DNA from: Muribaculaceae bacterium
GTDB taxonomy: Bacteria > Bacteroidota > Bacteroidia > Bacteroidales > Muribaculaceae
DNA: 64,000 nucleotides
Direction: 5' to 3'
NCBI GenBank assembly: GCA_023663365.1
Contig: JAMPHP010000001.1
Location: forward strand, 1,398,027-1,462,026
In this document: piece by piece, positions 27,417-36,936 of the stretch
Numbering within the stretch: the stretch's first letter is position 1
How the letters are laid out: each line of letters starts with the position of its first letter
Notes under the pieces: model-generated
Seen by the model: only the letters and a program-made list of their open reading frames with translations
Databases searched by the model: none
What the model was told of the DNA's origin: nothing
Position numbers and translations under genes: made by a program

Positions 27417-27436
27417 CCTTGCGGACACTTCCCCGG
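27417..27436. repeat. Second copy of the 20-bp pullulanase terminator arm
   Basis: CCTTGCGGACACTTCCCCGG here is identical to 26443-26462. This copy has no pairing partner beside it, so it is an orphan terminator arm. The two copies bracket the GNAT cassette in direct orientation. Confidence 0.9.
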
Positions 27437-27454
27437 TTTCGGTTGGTGAGCTTG

Positions 27455-28021
27455 TCAGTCGTATATGCTTTTGATTATTTTTGCGGGCACACCACCGGCA
27501 ATCATGTTTGCAGGCACGTCCTTTGTGACTACGGCTCCGGCTGCGATGATGGCATTGTCGCCGATGGTCACACCGGCGGTGATTGTAGCGTTTGCACCAA
27601 TCCACACGCCTTTGCCTATGCGGATGGGTTTGTGATGAAGGTTCTGACGCTTGGCCGGGTCGTGGTCGTGGTTGAGAGTTGCCAGAACCACACTGTGACC
27701 GATCAGGCAATTGTCACCGATGAAGATGCCGCCTTGATCCTGGAAGTGGCAGCAGGAGTTGATAAACACCTTCTTGCCAATGTGGATGTTACGCCCGAAG
27801 TCGGTGTAGAACGGAGGGAATAGTGCAAATTCAGGGTCGATGTCCTCACCGATAAGTTGGCTGAAGAGCATCCGTATCTCTTCGGGTGTGTGGTAGTTGC
27901 AGTTGATTTCAAACTGTATCTTTCGCGAGATGTCGCTCTGCCTGCGCATGAAGCTGATCATCTCCTCACCTTCGAGGGGCTTGCCCCTGGCTATGCTGTT
28001 CTGAAAATCCTCTAATGTCAT
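27455..28021 (-). CDS. Hexapeptide-repeat sugar O-acetyltransferase
   Basis: 188 residues of the maltose/galactoside O-acetyltransferase family. The N-terminal maltose-acetyltransferase helix region ([16 protein letters not shown]...) precedes a left-handed beta helix with hexapeptide repeats: [40 protein letters not shown], the catalytic His region [10 protein letters not shown], and [20 protein letters not shown]. It transfers acetyl from acetyl-CoA to a sugar hydroxyl; the acceptor is not readable. The gene stands alone. Downstream is the orphan terminator arm at 27417-27436, so it may have lost its own terminator when the GNAT cassette arrived. Confidence 0.9.
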   Translation of the reverse strand: MTLEDFQNSIARGKPLEGEEMISFMRRQSDISRKIQFEINCNYHTPEEIRMLFSQLIGEDIDPEFALFPPFYTDFGRNIHIGKKVFINSCCHFQDQGGIFIGDNCLIGHSVVLATLNHDHDPAKRQNLHHKPIRIGKGVWIGANATITAGVTIGDNAIIAAGAVVTKDVPANMIAGGVPAKIIKSIYD

Positions 28022-28161
28022 AGTGATAATATTTACGGGTGCAAAATTGCAGAAAAGCCCGACGCTATTCGTGCCTGAAACACAGAAAAAACAACCAAAA
28101 TCACTTAGAGTATGTTTGGGTTTAACTGATGTTTATAATCAGGAGAGAAAATCGAGCATAT

Positions 28162-29055
28162 TCAGATGCCGGCGAGGTACTGCGAAGGAGTGATGCCGGT
28201 CTGCTTCTTGAACATTCGGCTGAAGTGCTGCGGGTATTCAAAGCCAAGGTCGTAGGCCACCTGCGAAATGTTGCGCGACGTGCGCAGGCGGTTTTTGGCT
28301 AGGCGGACAATGTGATTGCGGATGAATCTGCCGGCGTTCTCGCCTGTGCTTTTCTTGAGGAAGTCGCTGAAGTAATTAGGCGACATGCAAAGGCGGTCGG
28401 CGAAATACTGCACACCGGGGATACCGTCGGTGAGTTGCCGGCCGCTGTCGAAATACTCGTTAAGGAGCGCCGACAGCTTGACCAGAATATCGTCGCTCGA
28501 CCGTCGGATCAGGCTGAACTGCCGGGTGTAGGCACGGTTGCACAGGTGCAGCATCACAGAGATATAGCTGATGATGATGGCGCGCTGCTCGCTGTCGGCC
28601 GGCTTCTCGAGCTCGGCGGCGATGCTATTCATCAACGACGCGAATTCGGCGCGCTCGTCTTCCTGCAGGATAAGGGCTTCATTGGCGCTGTAGTCGAAGA
28701 AAGAAAAATGTGCAATCTCTTTTTCGAGAGCCGACCCGGCAATAAACGAAGGGTGGAAAAGCAGCGCCCAGCCGTCGATGTCGATGAGGTCGCCTACATC
28801 CTCCCTGCCGCCAATCTGCCCGGGCGCCACGCAAATCAAGCTGCCCGACGAAGCGCCGAAAGAGCCCAAGCCATAGCTGAGGTCATCGCGCACTTTGCTG
28901 TGCATGAAGATGCCGTACACGCCATAGTTGTTGAGGCTCGACCTGATAGGCGAAACCTTGTCGAAGTCTACAACGCCCACGAGCGGATGCCTGACTTCGG
29001 CACCCACATAGGAGAGATAGTCGGGAGGTGTGTTTACTTTGAGTATATTCTTCAT
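28162..29055 (-). CDS. AraC-family transcriptional regulator
   Basis: 297 residues: an N-terminal cupin-like sensing domain (about 15-170) and a C-terminal AraC DNA-binding domain with two helix-turn-helix units. The first is at FADRLCMSPNYFSDFLKKST and the second at ISQVAYDLGFEYPQHFSRMF followed by KKQTGITPSQY. The ATG at 29055 (MKNILKV) was preferred over 29070. It is divergent from the cyclophilin-like and alpha/beta hydrolase genes 150 bp away, which are the most likely targets. Confidence 0.92.
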   Translation of the reverse strand: MKNILKVNTPPDYLSYVGAEVRHPLVGVVDFDKVSPIRSSLNNYGVYGIFMHSKVRDDLSYGLGSFGASSGSLICVAPGQIGGREDVGDLIDIDGWALLFHPSFIAGSALEKEIAHFSFFDYSANEALILQEDERAEFASLMNSIAAELEKPADSEQRAIIISYISVMLHLCNRAYTRQFSLIRRSSDDILVKLSALLNEYFDSGRQLTDGIPGVQYFADRLCMSPNYFSDFLKKSTGENAGRFIRNHIVRLAKNRLRTSRNISQVAYDLGFEYPQHFSRMFKKQTGITPSQYLAGI

Positions 29056-29204
29056 TGGGCGGGTAATCAATCGCGAATTTACGCAAAAAAAGCGTCACTT
29101 GCAACCGGTTGCTGGCTGTGCCGTTGATTTTGGTAGCTTTACCCAAGCTACGGGTAGGTGTGGCGGCGGTAGATGCCGTAATTTTGCATCATAAAAGTGA
29201 AGAT

Positions 29205-29855
29205 ATGATAAAAGCTAAAGTACTACTGCTCACATTTATGATGCTTACCATGACAGAGATGTCGGCGCAAGCCTCCGACAAACAGTTTTTAATATCGGTC
29301 AATGGCAAAACGCTGACGGCGACCTTTGCCGAAAACTCGTCGGCAGCAGCTTTCCGCGACCTTATAGCCGAAGCGCCGTTGACGGTGGAGATGAGTGACT
29401 ACGGCGACTTTGAGAAAGTGGGGTCGCTGGGATGCTCACTCCCCACCGGCGATACGCGCATCACCACACGTCCGGGCGATGTAATATTGTATCAAGGCCG
29501 CAACATCACTATATATTATGATGTGAATACGTGGTCCTTTACGCGCCTGGGGGCTGTCGACGGCAAGCCCACCCGCGAGGCCATGCTCTCGGTGCTCGGT
29601 CATGGCGATGCTGTCGTGACCTTTTCCTTGCCCCGGGAGGCATCGGCATCCGTAGTAAACCGCGACTCATTGTCGGTGAGGGTATCGGGCCGGACAGTGA
29701 CGATTGACGGAGCTGTAGCGAGCGACATCACGACAATCTACTGCGCTGATGGCCGATGCGTGTACGAAGGCCGGGAGCGGCGGGTGGCACTGCCGGCTGC
29801 GGGCATCTATATGGTATGCTGCGGCAGTGCCAAAGCGAAAGTAATGATAAGATAA
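29205..29855 (+). CDS. Exported cyclophilin-like protein with sorting-like tail
   Basis: 216 residues from the ATG at 29205, giving a signal peptide (VLLLTFMMLTMTEMSAQA). Residues about 25-135 match the cyclophilin_like fold (VNGKTLTATFAENSSAAAF, LTVEMSDYGDFEKVGSLG, RPGDVILYQGRNITIYYD, FTRLGAVDG). That family shares the cyclophilin barrel but usually lacks prolyl isomerase residues. A C-terminal extension of about 65 residues ends GIYMVCCGSAKAKVMIR and resembles the sorting-like tails on other exported proteins here. A -7 box TAATTTTG is at 29179-29186. The hydrolase gene begins 4 nt downstream, so the two form an operon divergent from the AraC gene. Confidence 0.8.
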   Translation: MIKAKVLLLTFMMLTMTEMSAQASDKQFLISVNGKTLTATFAENSSAAAFRDLIAEAPLTVEMSDYGDFEKVGSLGCSLPTGDTRITTRPGDVILYQGRNITIYYDVNTWSFTRLGAVDGKPTREAMLSVLGHGDAVVTFSLPREASASVVNRDSLSVRVSGRTVTIDGAVASDITTIYCADGRCVYEGRERRVALPAAGIYMVCCGSAKAKVMIR

Positions 29856-29859
29856 AAAA

Positions 29860-30945
29860 ATGAAAATAAGAGTAATACTAACAGCAGCGACGGCGCTCTG
29901 TGCCATGGCTGTAAATTCAACACCATCCGACAAAATGAATAATCCTAACACCGACACATCATTGGCGCCCATAGAGCAGCTCTCACTCACCGCTGAGTGG
30001 GATAAGGTATTCGCCAAGAGTGAAAAAGTAGACCACGCAAAGGCACTTTTCGTAAACCGCTACGGAGTGACGCTCGCCGCCGACGTGTACAAGCCCAAGG
30101 GCGCGGCCGGAAAGTTGGCCGCCATTGCTGTGAGCGGTCCCTTCGGAGCCGTTAAGGAGCAGTCGTCGGGCCTCTATGCGCAGCAGCTTGCCGAGCGCGG
30201 ATTCCTCACGATAGCCTTTGACCCCTCATTTACAGGGGAGAGCGGCGGTATGCCCCGCAGGGTGGCATCGCCCGACATCAACGTCGAGGATTTCTCGGCT
30301 GCGGTGGACTACCTTATGAACCGCGTCGATGTGGACACGGCAAAAGTAGGCATACTCGGCATCTGCGGTTGGGGCGGTATTGCGATAGAGGCAGCCATCA
30401 ACGACCCGCGCATCAAGGCTACGGTGGCATCGACGATGTACGACATGACACGAGTCAATGCTAATGGCTACTTCGACTCCGAGAACAGCGCCGGGCTCCG
30501 CAATGCAAAGCGCGCATCGATGGCAGCGCAGCGCACCGCCGACTACCGCGCCGGGAGCTACCGCCGAGGCGGAGGAGTGGTGACCCCGCTCCCCGCCGAC
30601 GCGCCACAGTTTGTGAAAGACTACTATGACTACTACAAGACCCCTCGAGGCTACCATGTGCGCTCGGGCAACTCCAACGACGGGTGGAATGTGACCTCTA
30701 ATCTGCCCTTCATGAATTTCAAGTTCTTTGAGTATGCCGACGAGCTGACCAATGCCGTGCTCATCGTTCACGGCGATAAAGCACATTCCTACTACTTCGG
30801 CAAAGACACCTTCGCGAAGCTCAAAGGCGACAACAAGCAGATGCTGACGGTGAAGGGTGCCTCGCACTGCGACCTCTACGACAGGCTCGATATAATCCCG
30901 ATGGATGAAATAGCAGCCTTCTACACCGAGAACTTCACGCGGTAG
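29860..30945 (+). CDS. Exported alpha/beta hydrolase (YcjY/DLH-like)
   Basis: 361 residues with a signal peptide (MKIRVILTAATALCAMAVNS) and an alpha/beta-hydrolase core: NRYGVTLAADVYKPKG, the oxyanion-side strand AAIAVSGPFGAVKEQSSG, FDPSFTGESGG, the elbow VGILGICGWGGIAIEAA, the acid strand LIVHGDKAHS and the catalytic-His segment GASHCDLYDR. The elbow has Cys-Gly-Trp-Gly-Gly where GxSxG is expected, so the usual serine nucleophile is absent. COG1073 relatives have similar elbows. The enzyme might use the Cys or be non-hydrolytic. It lies 4 nt after the cyclophilin-like gene and ends in a terminator. Confidence 0.82.
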   Translation: MKIRVILTAATALCAMAVNSTPSDKMNNPNTDTSLAPIEQLSLTAEWDKVFAKSEKVDHAKALFVNRYGVTLAADVYKPKGAAGKLAAIAVSGPFGAVKEQSSGLYAQQLAERGFLTIAFDPSFTGESGGMPRRVASPDINVEDFSAAVDYLMNRVDVDTAKVGILGICGWGGIAIEAAINDPRIKATVASTMYDMTRVNANGYFDSENSAGLRNAKRASMAAQRTADYRAGSYRRGGGVVTPLPADAPQFVKDYYDYYKTPRGYHVRSGNSNDGWNVTSNLPFMNFKFFEYADELTNAVLIVHGDKAHSYYFGKDTFAKLKGDNKQMLTVKGASHCDLYDRLDIIPMDEIAAFYTENFTR

Positions 30946-30965
30946 AGTCGCTCAGAAATGTGTTC

Positions 30966-31013
30966 AAATGCCGTTCGGACATAGCCAAGGCTGTGTCTGC
31001 ACGGCATTTTTTT
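30966..31013 (+). terminator. Terminator of the cyclophilin-like/hydrolase operon
   Basis: AAATGCCG (30966-30973) pairs with CGGCATTT (31002-31009), with an inner stem ACATAGCC/GGCTGTGT, and a run of seven T (31007-31013) follows. Confidence 0.88.
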
Positions 31014-31053
31014 ATCTGCGGCAAAAATATCGGACACTTTTTTTGGCTTGAAT

Positions 31054-31085
31054 GTTGCACGCGTCGATTAATTCGCATATCTTTG
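31054..31085 (+). promoter_or_regulatory. Promoter of the M6 protease gene
   Basis: GTTG (31054-31057), 20-base spacer, TATCTTTG (31078-31085). It lies inside an overlong reading frame from 31052, so the true start is the downstream ATG at 31142. Confidence 0.82.
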
Positions 31086-31141
31086 TGGCGAAATCCTATT
31101 CTTGCAATGGAAAGGAAAACATTTTGACGCAATCACAAGCG

Positions 31142-33844
31142 ATGTCCAAACCTAAATATCTACTCCCCTTAGCCATGCTTCTCACAGCTGAGATGCTGAT
31201 GGCAGTGCCTGCCCGGCGCACACCAATCACAGTAGATGGTCCTTCGGGACCGACCACAGTGCGGCTGTATGGCGATGAAAATTTCCACTATTATGTCGAT
31301 GAGGCCGACGGCTCTCTGCTCCTGCGCGAAGGCGACACCTTTGTTGCGGCCGATTTCGACGCATCGGGGCGCCTTGTGCCCTCGTCGACACGCGTGAAGG
31401 CATCGCGGCGCAAGGCCATGATAGACTCTGCACCCTGCGGAAAGCGGCGCTCTATCCCGGGCCTGGTGGAGGGCACCACCTTCCCGGCCTTCGGCAAACA
31501 GAAGGTTGCCGTGGTGCTGGTGGAGTATCAGGATGTGAAGTTCAACCTTTCCGACCCCTTGGATTACTTCAGCCGTATGCTCAACGAGGAGGGCTTCTCC
31601 GACTACTATGCCACCGGCAGCGCACGCGACTGGTTCATCCATTCGTCGGGCGGTATGTTCGAGCCGGAGTTCGATGTATTCGGCCCGATTACCCTTCAGA
31701 AGAGTCAGGAATACTATGGAGGTAACGACGCTTTAAAGCAGGATAATGCACCTCAGAAGATGGTGATAGAAGCCTGCCGACAGCTCAACGCGACAGTCGA
31801 CTTCTCGGCCTACGACTGCGACAAGGACGGCGTGATTGACAATGTGTTTGTGGTCTATGCCGGCCGTGGCGAGGCGTCGGGCGGCAGCTCGAACTGCGTG
31901 TGGCCCCATGCGTGGACACTCAACGCCGCCGAGCCCGGGCAGGTCTACACCTTCGACGGCGTACGGCTCAACCGCTACGCCTGCTGCAACGAGTGGGAGC
32001 TCTCGGATCTTGGCCACGGCTACCGCCCGGTGGGCATAGGCACCTTTGTGCATGAGTTCTCGCATGTGATGGGTCTGCCCGACCTCTATTCTACCAAATA
32101 CGTGGAGGATACCTTTACGCTTGGAGCGTGGTCGGCGATGGATTACGGCCCGTATAACAACGATGGCTGTACGCCTCCGCAGTATTCGGCCTGGGAGCGC
32201 GCCTCGCTGGGCTACTTCACACCACAGGCACTCCCCGCCTCAGGAAATATCGCACTCGAGCCCCTTGAGAGCGGTGCCGCATATATGGTGCCGACAGCCG
32301 ACCCCGACGAATATTTCATACTTGAGAATCGTCAGCAGTCCGGTTGGGATGAATTTATCCCGGGCCACGGTATGCTTGTGTGGCATATCGACTATGATGC
32401 CGACGTGTGGAGCTCCAATACGCTCAACAACAATCCGGCACACAACCATGTGGACCTTATTGAGGCCGACAATACACGCGACAAAGACAGCCGCGACGGC
32501 GATTGTTTCCCCGGCGCCGCGGGCGTGACGGCGCTGTCGGCATCGACTACACCGGCGCTGCGGACATGGAGCGGAGCGGCCACCGAAGCGTCGCTGCACG
32601 ATATTGCCGAGATAGGCTCGCGCGTGGTGTTCAGGCTCAATGGTGGCGCTCCCGACATCGATGCTCCCGAAGCTCTTGCCGCGAGCGGAGTCAAAGCGGG
32701 AGCTTTTGTAGCCAACTGGAAGGAGGTCGACGGCGCCCTGGGCTACCGCCTGGCTCTTTACAGCGGCGACGAGCTCGTCCGCACCCTCAACACAGAGCAA
32801 TGCTCGGTGGAGGTCGACGGGTTGACTCCATCGACCGACTACAGCTATACCGTGTGTGCCGACGACGGAGTGTACGGCAGCAAGCCTTCGGCCTGCGTGC
32901 CTGTCCGCACCCTCGACCCGACATTCGACTATTTCGCACCTGCGGTGCTCGCTGCTGCAGAAGTTGAGCCGGAGTCCTTCGTGGCCCGCTGGGAGCCGAT
33001 GACCGATGCTCGTGAATATTTCCTCACGGTATATCGGCAATTCAACGGCGAAGCCAAACTCATCGACTACGGTTTCGACGGAGGAGTGGACGCCCTTCCC
33101 GAGGGTTGGACATCGACATCCACGGCAAGCTATGGCATGAGCTCCTACAGCGGTGCTTCGGCACCATCGCTCCGACTCTCGCGCGACGGCGACGAACTGA
33201 CCGTAGACTTCGGCGGCGAGATCCTGCAGAGCTTCAGCTGCTGGCATCGCGGCAACGGCACCACCGAAGCCGAGACGCTCGACATCCTCTGCCGCATCGA
33301 CGGTGAGTGGATTGTGACCGACACATATACTGTAGTGACAGATAAAGGTGGCGCACAGATTTCGTGTACGAAACCCGATAAGGATGCCGACGCGATTAAA
33401 GTGGTGTTCCGACGCCCGGGCAAGGGTGCCGTAGCCATCGACGACGTAAGCATCTGCTTCGACGGCCCGCTGCTCGAGAGCGTTGAGCCTGCCTACGACG
33501 CATTGTCGGTCGGCTCGGCCACCTCGAAGAGGGTAGAGGGGCTCGACAAGGGCTGCACCTATCTCTACACCGTTCATGCCACCGACGGCACTTTCACCTC
33601 TCGCATCTCCGACAAAGTGAAAGTGACTCTGCCTGAGCACAGTGGGGTAGAGGACGTGGCGGTAGAAGCGGGAGCGGGCCTTAGCATAGCCGGGCGCCAC
33701 ATCACGTCGGAAGGCTTATTTGATGTCTACACCCCGGCAGGACTGTCGATAGCCATGGGTGTCGATGAGGTGACGCTGCCGGCTGCAGGGCTCTATATTG
33801 TGCTGCCCCGCGGAGGCAAAGCCTTGAAGGTGGCAATAAAATGA
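31142..33844 (+). CDS. M6-family metalloprotease (immune-inhibitor-A type), exported
   Basis: 900 residues: signal peptide (LLPLAMLLTAEMLMAVPA), a propeptide-like stretch with HYYVDEADGSLLLREGDTF, then the M6 catalytic domain whose zinc motif HEFSHVMGLPDLYS has His304, Glu305 and His308. FN3-like domains follow (APEALAASGVKAGAFVANWK at about 510 onward, and a second), then a jelly-roll-like adhesin segment and a final sorting-like tail ending LPRGGKALKVAIK. M6 enzymes are secreted proteases that degrade host proteins. The start at 31142 is fixed by the promoter just upstream. The cleaved-adhesin gene follows after 25 nt. Confidence 0.92.
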   Translation: MSKPKYLLPLAMLLTAEMLMAVPARRTPITVDGPSGPTTVRLYGDENFHYYVDEADGSLLLREGDTFVAADFDASGRLVPSSTRVKASRRKAMIDSAPCGKRRSIPGLVEGTTFPAFGKQKVAVVLVEYQDVKFNLSDPLDYFSRMLNEEGFSDYYATGSARDWFIHSSGGMFEPEFDVFGPITLQKSQEYYGGNDALKQDNAPQKMVIEACRQLNATVDFSAYDCDKDGVIDNVFVVYAGRGEASGGSSNCVWPHAWTLNAAEPGQVYTFDGVRLNRYACCNEWELSDLGHGYRPVGIGTFVHEFSHVMGLPDLYSTKYVEDTFTLGAWSAMDYGPYNNDGCTPPQYSAWERASLGYFTPQALPASGNIALEPLESGAAYMVPTADPDEYFILENRQQSGWDEFIPGHGMLVWHIDYDADVWSSNTLNNNPAHNHVDLIEADNTRDKDSRDGDCFPGAAGVTALSASTTPALRTWSGAATEASLHDIAEIGSRVVFRLNGGAPDIDAPEALAASGVKAGAFVANWKEVDGALGYRLALYSGDELVRTLNTEQCSVEVDGLTPSTDYSYTVCADDGVYGSKPSACVPVRTLDPTFDYFAPAVLAAAEVEPESFVARWEPMTDAREYFLTVYRQFNGEAKLIDYGFDGGVDALPEGWTSTSTASYGMSSYSGASAPSLRLSRDGDELTVDFGGEILQSFSCWHRGNGTTEAETLDILCRIDGEWIVTDTYTVVTDKGGAQISCTKPDKDADAIKVVFRRPGKGAVAIDDVSICFDGPLLESVEPAYDALSVGSATSKRVEGLDKGCTYLYTVHATDGTFTSRISDKVKVTLPEHSGVEDVAVEAGAGLSIAGRHITSEGLFDVYTPAGLSIAMGVDEVTLPAAGLYIVLPRGGKALKVAIK

Positions 33845-33869
33845 AAACTAAACCATTTATTATACTCCT

Positions 33870-36869
33870 ATGAGAAAACTCAACACAATCAAAATGTTGC
33901 TCGGCAGCACCGCCTTGCTCGCATCGCAGGCTCTTGCGGCACAGGAGGCGAACTACTATTCGACCGACTTCAACTCGGCGTCGGCTCTCGGAATAGGCTT
34001 TGCCACAGTTGATGCCAATGGCGACGGAAACACGTGGGCAACACAGACCACCAAGGTGACATTCCGCAAGCTCGACGGTGCCGACTGCGCCGCCGTGGAG
34101 AAAACACCGTGCTATGTAGGTAACTACGACAACGACGACTGGCTCATCTCGCCCCTCATCCGCCTTGAGGCCGGCAAGACATATAATGTGAAATTCGTAA
34201 TGTGCAAACTCAACTACGCTGCCGTTGAGGATGCCTATGAAATCAAACTCGGCACTGCAAAGACTGCCGAGTCGATGACCACAACCATCTGCCCCCTCAC
34301 CGACGGCGACCTGCCTCAGCTCGGCGGCAACAGCCTCTGGACCAAGACGGCAGTGCTCAGTGTGGATCAGACCGGCGACTACGCCATCGGCATACATGCC
34401 GTGGGCAAGCCCGGCCAGAAAGTCGGTATCACCGAGCTCACCATATCCAACGGTGTGTCGCTCGTGACCCCGGCCGCCGTCGACGACCTCGTCCTCACTC
34501 CCGACCCGACAGGCGACAAGAAGGTGGCTGTGAGCTTCACGGCTCCCTCCAAAGCCAAGGACGGCTCGGCGCTGACTGATCTTTCCAAGATAGAAATCTA
34601 TCGTGGCGGCGATCTTGTACACTCAATTCAGAAGCCCGCACCGGGCAGCGCGCAGCGCTACGAAGATGTAGTTGCCGTGAGCGCTGTCTACACCTATGGC
34701 GTGAAGGCCTTTACGGAAGCCGGCGGTGGCGACCTCTGCACGGCAAGTGCCTTTGTTGGCGTCAACATACCGGCCGCCGTACCTGCGGTGACTGCCGTAT
34801 CTACCGGACTGCGCTCTGCCGCACTCTCGTGGGAAGCTCCCACGCTCGACAAGGACGGCTACCCGATGCCTGCTTCGGCGATTCGCTACAGTGTGTACCG
34901 CACGCCCCTCTATAGCTCCGAGAACACGCTTATAGCCTCCGACCTTACCGAACTCTCCTGCACCGACACCCTCGACCCTGCCGAGGATACCACGCAGCAG
35001 TTCTACACTTACTCGGTGGTGGCAACGACAGTCGAAGGTGCGGCTGCTGCCACTGTCTCCATGCCGGTGCCAATGGGCGATGCCTACGGCGTGCCCTATG
35101 CCGAATCGTTCACTCTTGGCCGCATCAGCACCATCTTCACTTCGTGCATAGTGAAAGGCAACAACTACTGGAGCCTTACGCGCGACTTCGAGGACGTGAG
35201 CGCAGCCGACGGCGACAACGGCATGATCTACCTCAACGGCCAGATTGGCGGCGCGGCAGTGCTCTTCTCGGGCCTTATCGACCTTGGCACCATGCCCTCG
35301 CCGACACTCAACTACTACACCTACAACATCACAGGCTGCGACCCCACCGACAACGAGCTGCAGGTGACCGTGACCGCTACCGACGGCACCGTGAAAGATT
35401 TCCCCGCATATATCCCCTCAATGGGCTGGAGCAAGACTATCCTGCCGCTTGATGAGTTTGTGGGAAAGGTGATACGCATCTCATTCACCGGCTACCGCAA
35501 CAACAACACCGAGCTGCATCTCGATGCAGTGGCAGTGTCGAATATCTACCGCCAGGATCTTCGCGCCACAGCCATCAAGCTGCCCGCCACCGTGCGCACA
35601 AGTGAGCCCTTCGACGTAGTTGTCGACGTGCTCAACTTCGGCTCCGAGCCATCGGGCGACTATACCGTAGAGCTCTACTGCGACGGTGTGAAAGTCGACA
35701 CCTACAGCGGCAGCAATCTTGCCGTCGGTGCCTACGACCACGTGAAGTTCACTCGCGAGCATGGCATAATGGACAGCGATAAGGCCGAATACTCGGCAAC
35801 AGTGGTCTATGCCGCCGACCAGGATACCGACAACAACACCACCGAGAGTGCGACGACCAACATACGTAAGAACGCCTATCCTACCGTGGCCGACCTCAGC
35901 GGCACACTCAACAACGGCGTGGCTACACTGAGCTGGAGCGAACCCGACACTGAGAAAGCACAGCCCTACGAGACACTCGACACATTTGAGAGCTATGAAT
36001 CGTGGGCCACTTCGCACGTAGGCGACTGGGTATTTGTCGATATGGATAAAGCCACCATCGCCGGCTTCTCGGAAAGTGTGATGCCAGGCATCCCCGCCTA
36101 CTCGGAGCAGTCGTGGTGGGTATTCGACAACACACATCAGGACTTCAACAACGGCTCATTCTCCACTCTCTCGGGCAACAAATTCCTCGCATCCATGATC
36201 TCGGGCTTCAACTCCGGCAGCGGCCACGAACCCGGCATCGTGCAGAACGACGACTGGGCTATCTCGCCCGAGCTCTACGGTGGTCCTCAGACAGTGACTG
36301 TGAATGCCCGCAGCTACTCCTCGCTTGAGCGCGAGTTCGAGACATTTGAAGTGCTGTACTCCACAGGCTCCACCGACCCCGCCGACTTCGTGAGCGTGCG
36401 CACCGTGGAAAATGTTCCTGCCGAGTACACCGCCTACGAGTTTGAGCTCCCCGACGGCGCCAAGCGCTTTGCCATCCGCAATATATCGTACGGCAAGATG
36501 GTGCTTATGATCGACGACGTGACATTTATTCCCGCAGGTGACCCGGCAGCATTCTCCATCAACGGCTACAACATCTACCGCGATGGCGAGCAGCTCAACA
36601 CCGAGCCTCTTGAAGAGAACGAGTATGTCGACACCGACTGCGGCGACGGCAATCACACCTACCACGTGACCGTGCTCTATTCGGCCGGTGAATCGCAGCT
36701 GAGCAATCCGTTCAACCCCTACGAATCGGGCGTTGAAAGCGTAGCCGCCGATGTCGAAAGCCCCGTTGAGTACTACAACCTCCAGGGCCTCCGCGTGGCA
36801 CAGCCCACCCCCGGCGCAGTATATATCCGCCGCCAGGGCAGCACCACCGCCAAGGTGCTCGTGAAGTAA
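33870..36869 (+). CDS. Large exported FN3/cleaved-adhesin protein
   Basis: 999 residues: signal peptide (MLLGSTALLASQALAAQ), a choice-of-anchor/cleaved-adhesin-like jelly roll (about 25-200, with WLISPLIRLEAGKTYNVKF), two FN3 domains (about 205-390), a second jelly roll (about 400-560), a CARDB-like domain (RQDLRATAIKLPATVRTSEP), and a third jelly roll (FESYESWATSHVGDWVFVDM to MLMIDDVTFIPA). The C-terminus is a sorting-like tail (YYNLQGLRVAQPTPGAVYIR, ending AKVLVK). Such proteins are surface adhesins or binding subunits of proteases; being 25 nt after the M6 protease gene, it may partner it. A perfect terminator follows. Confidence 0.85.
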   Translation: MRKLNTIKMLLGSTALLASQALAAQEANYYSTDFNSASALGIGFATVDANGDGNTWATQTTKVTFRKLDGADCAAVEKTPCYVGNYDNDDWLISPLIRLEAGKTYNVKFVMCKLNYAAVEDAYEIKLGTAKTAESMTTTICPLTDGDLPQLGGNSLWTKTAVLSVDQTGDYAIGIHAVGKPGQKVGITELTISNGVSLVTPAAVDDLVLTPDPTGDKKVAVSFTAPSKAKDGSALTDLSKIEIYRGGDLVHSIQKPAPGSAQRYEDVVAVSAVYTYGVKAFTEAGGGDLCTASAFVGVNIPAAVPAVTAVSTGLRSAALSWEAPTLDKDGYPMPASAIRYSVYRTPLYSSENTLIASDLTELSCTDTLDPAEDTTQQFYTYSVVATTVEGAAAATVSMPVPMGDAYGVPYAESFTLGRISTIFTSCIVKGNNYWSLTRDFEDVSAADGDNGMIYLNGQIGGAAVLFSGLIDLGTMPSPTLNYYTYNITGCDPTDNELQVTVTATDGTVKDFPAYIPSMGWSKTILPLDEFVGKVIRISFTGYRNNNTELHLDAVAVSNIYRQDLRATAIKLPATVRTSEPFDVVVDVLNFGSEPSGDYTVELYCDGVKVDTYSGSNLAVGAYDHVKFTREHGIMDSDKAEYSATVVYAADQDTDNNTTESATTNIRKNAYPTVADLSGTLNNGVATLSWSEPDTEKAQPYETLDTFESYESWATSHVGDWVFVDMDKATIAGFSESVMPGIPAYSEQSWWVFDNTHQDFNNGSFSTLSGNKFLASMISGFNSGSGHEPGIVQNDDWAISPELYGGPQTVTVNARSYSSLEREFETFEVLYSTGSTDPADFVSVRTVENVPAEYTAYEFELPDGAKRFAIRNISYGKMVLMIDDVTFIPAGDPAAFSINGYNIYRDGEQLNTEPLEENEYVDTDCGDGNHTYHVTVLYSAGESQLSNPFNPYESGVESVAADVESPVEYYNLQGLRVAQPTPGAVYIRRQGSTTAKVLVK

Positions 36870-36883
36870 ACCTCTCAAAATGT

Positions 36884-36922
36884 AAAACCCGCGCGGAAGC
36901 CCCACTTCCGCGCGGGTTTTTT
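36884..36922 (+). terminator. Terminator after the protease/adhesin pair
   Basis: AAAACCCGCGCGGAAG (36884-36899) and CTTCCGCGCGGGTTTT (36905-36920) form a perfect 16-bp stem with a 5-nt loop and end in six T. Confidence 0.95.
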
Positions 36923-36936
36923 ACCCAAGAAACGCA

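Noticed and set aside
31052..31141. Upstream start for the M6 protease
   Set aside because: A consensus promoter lies inside this stretch and the resulting N-terminus precedes the signal peptide.
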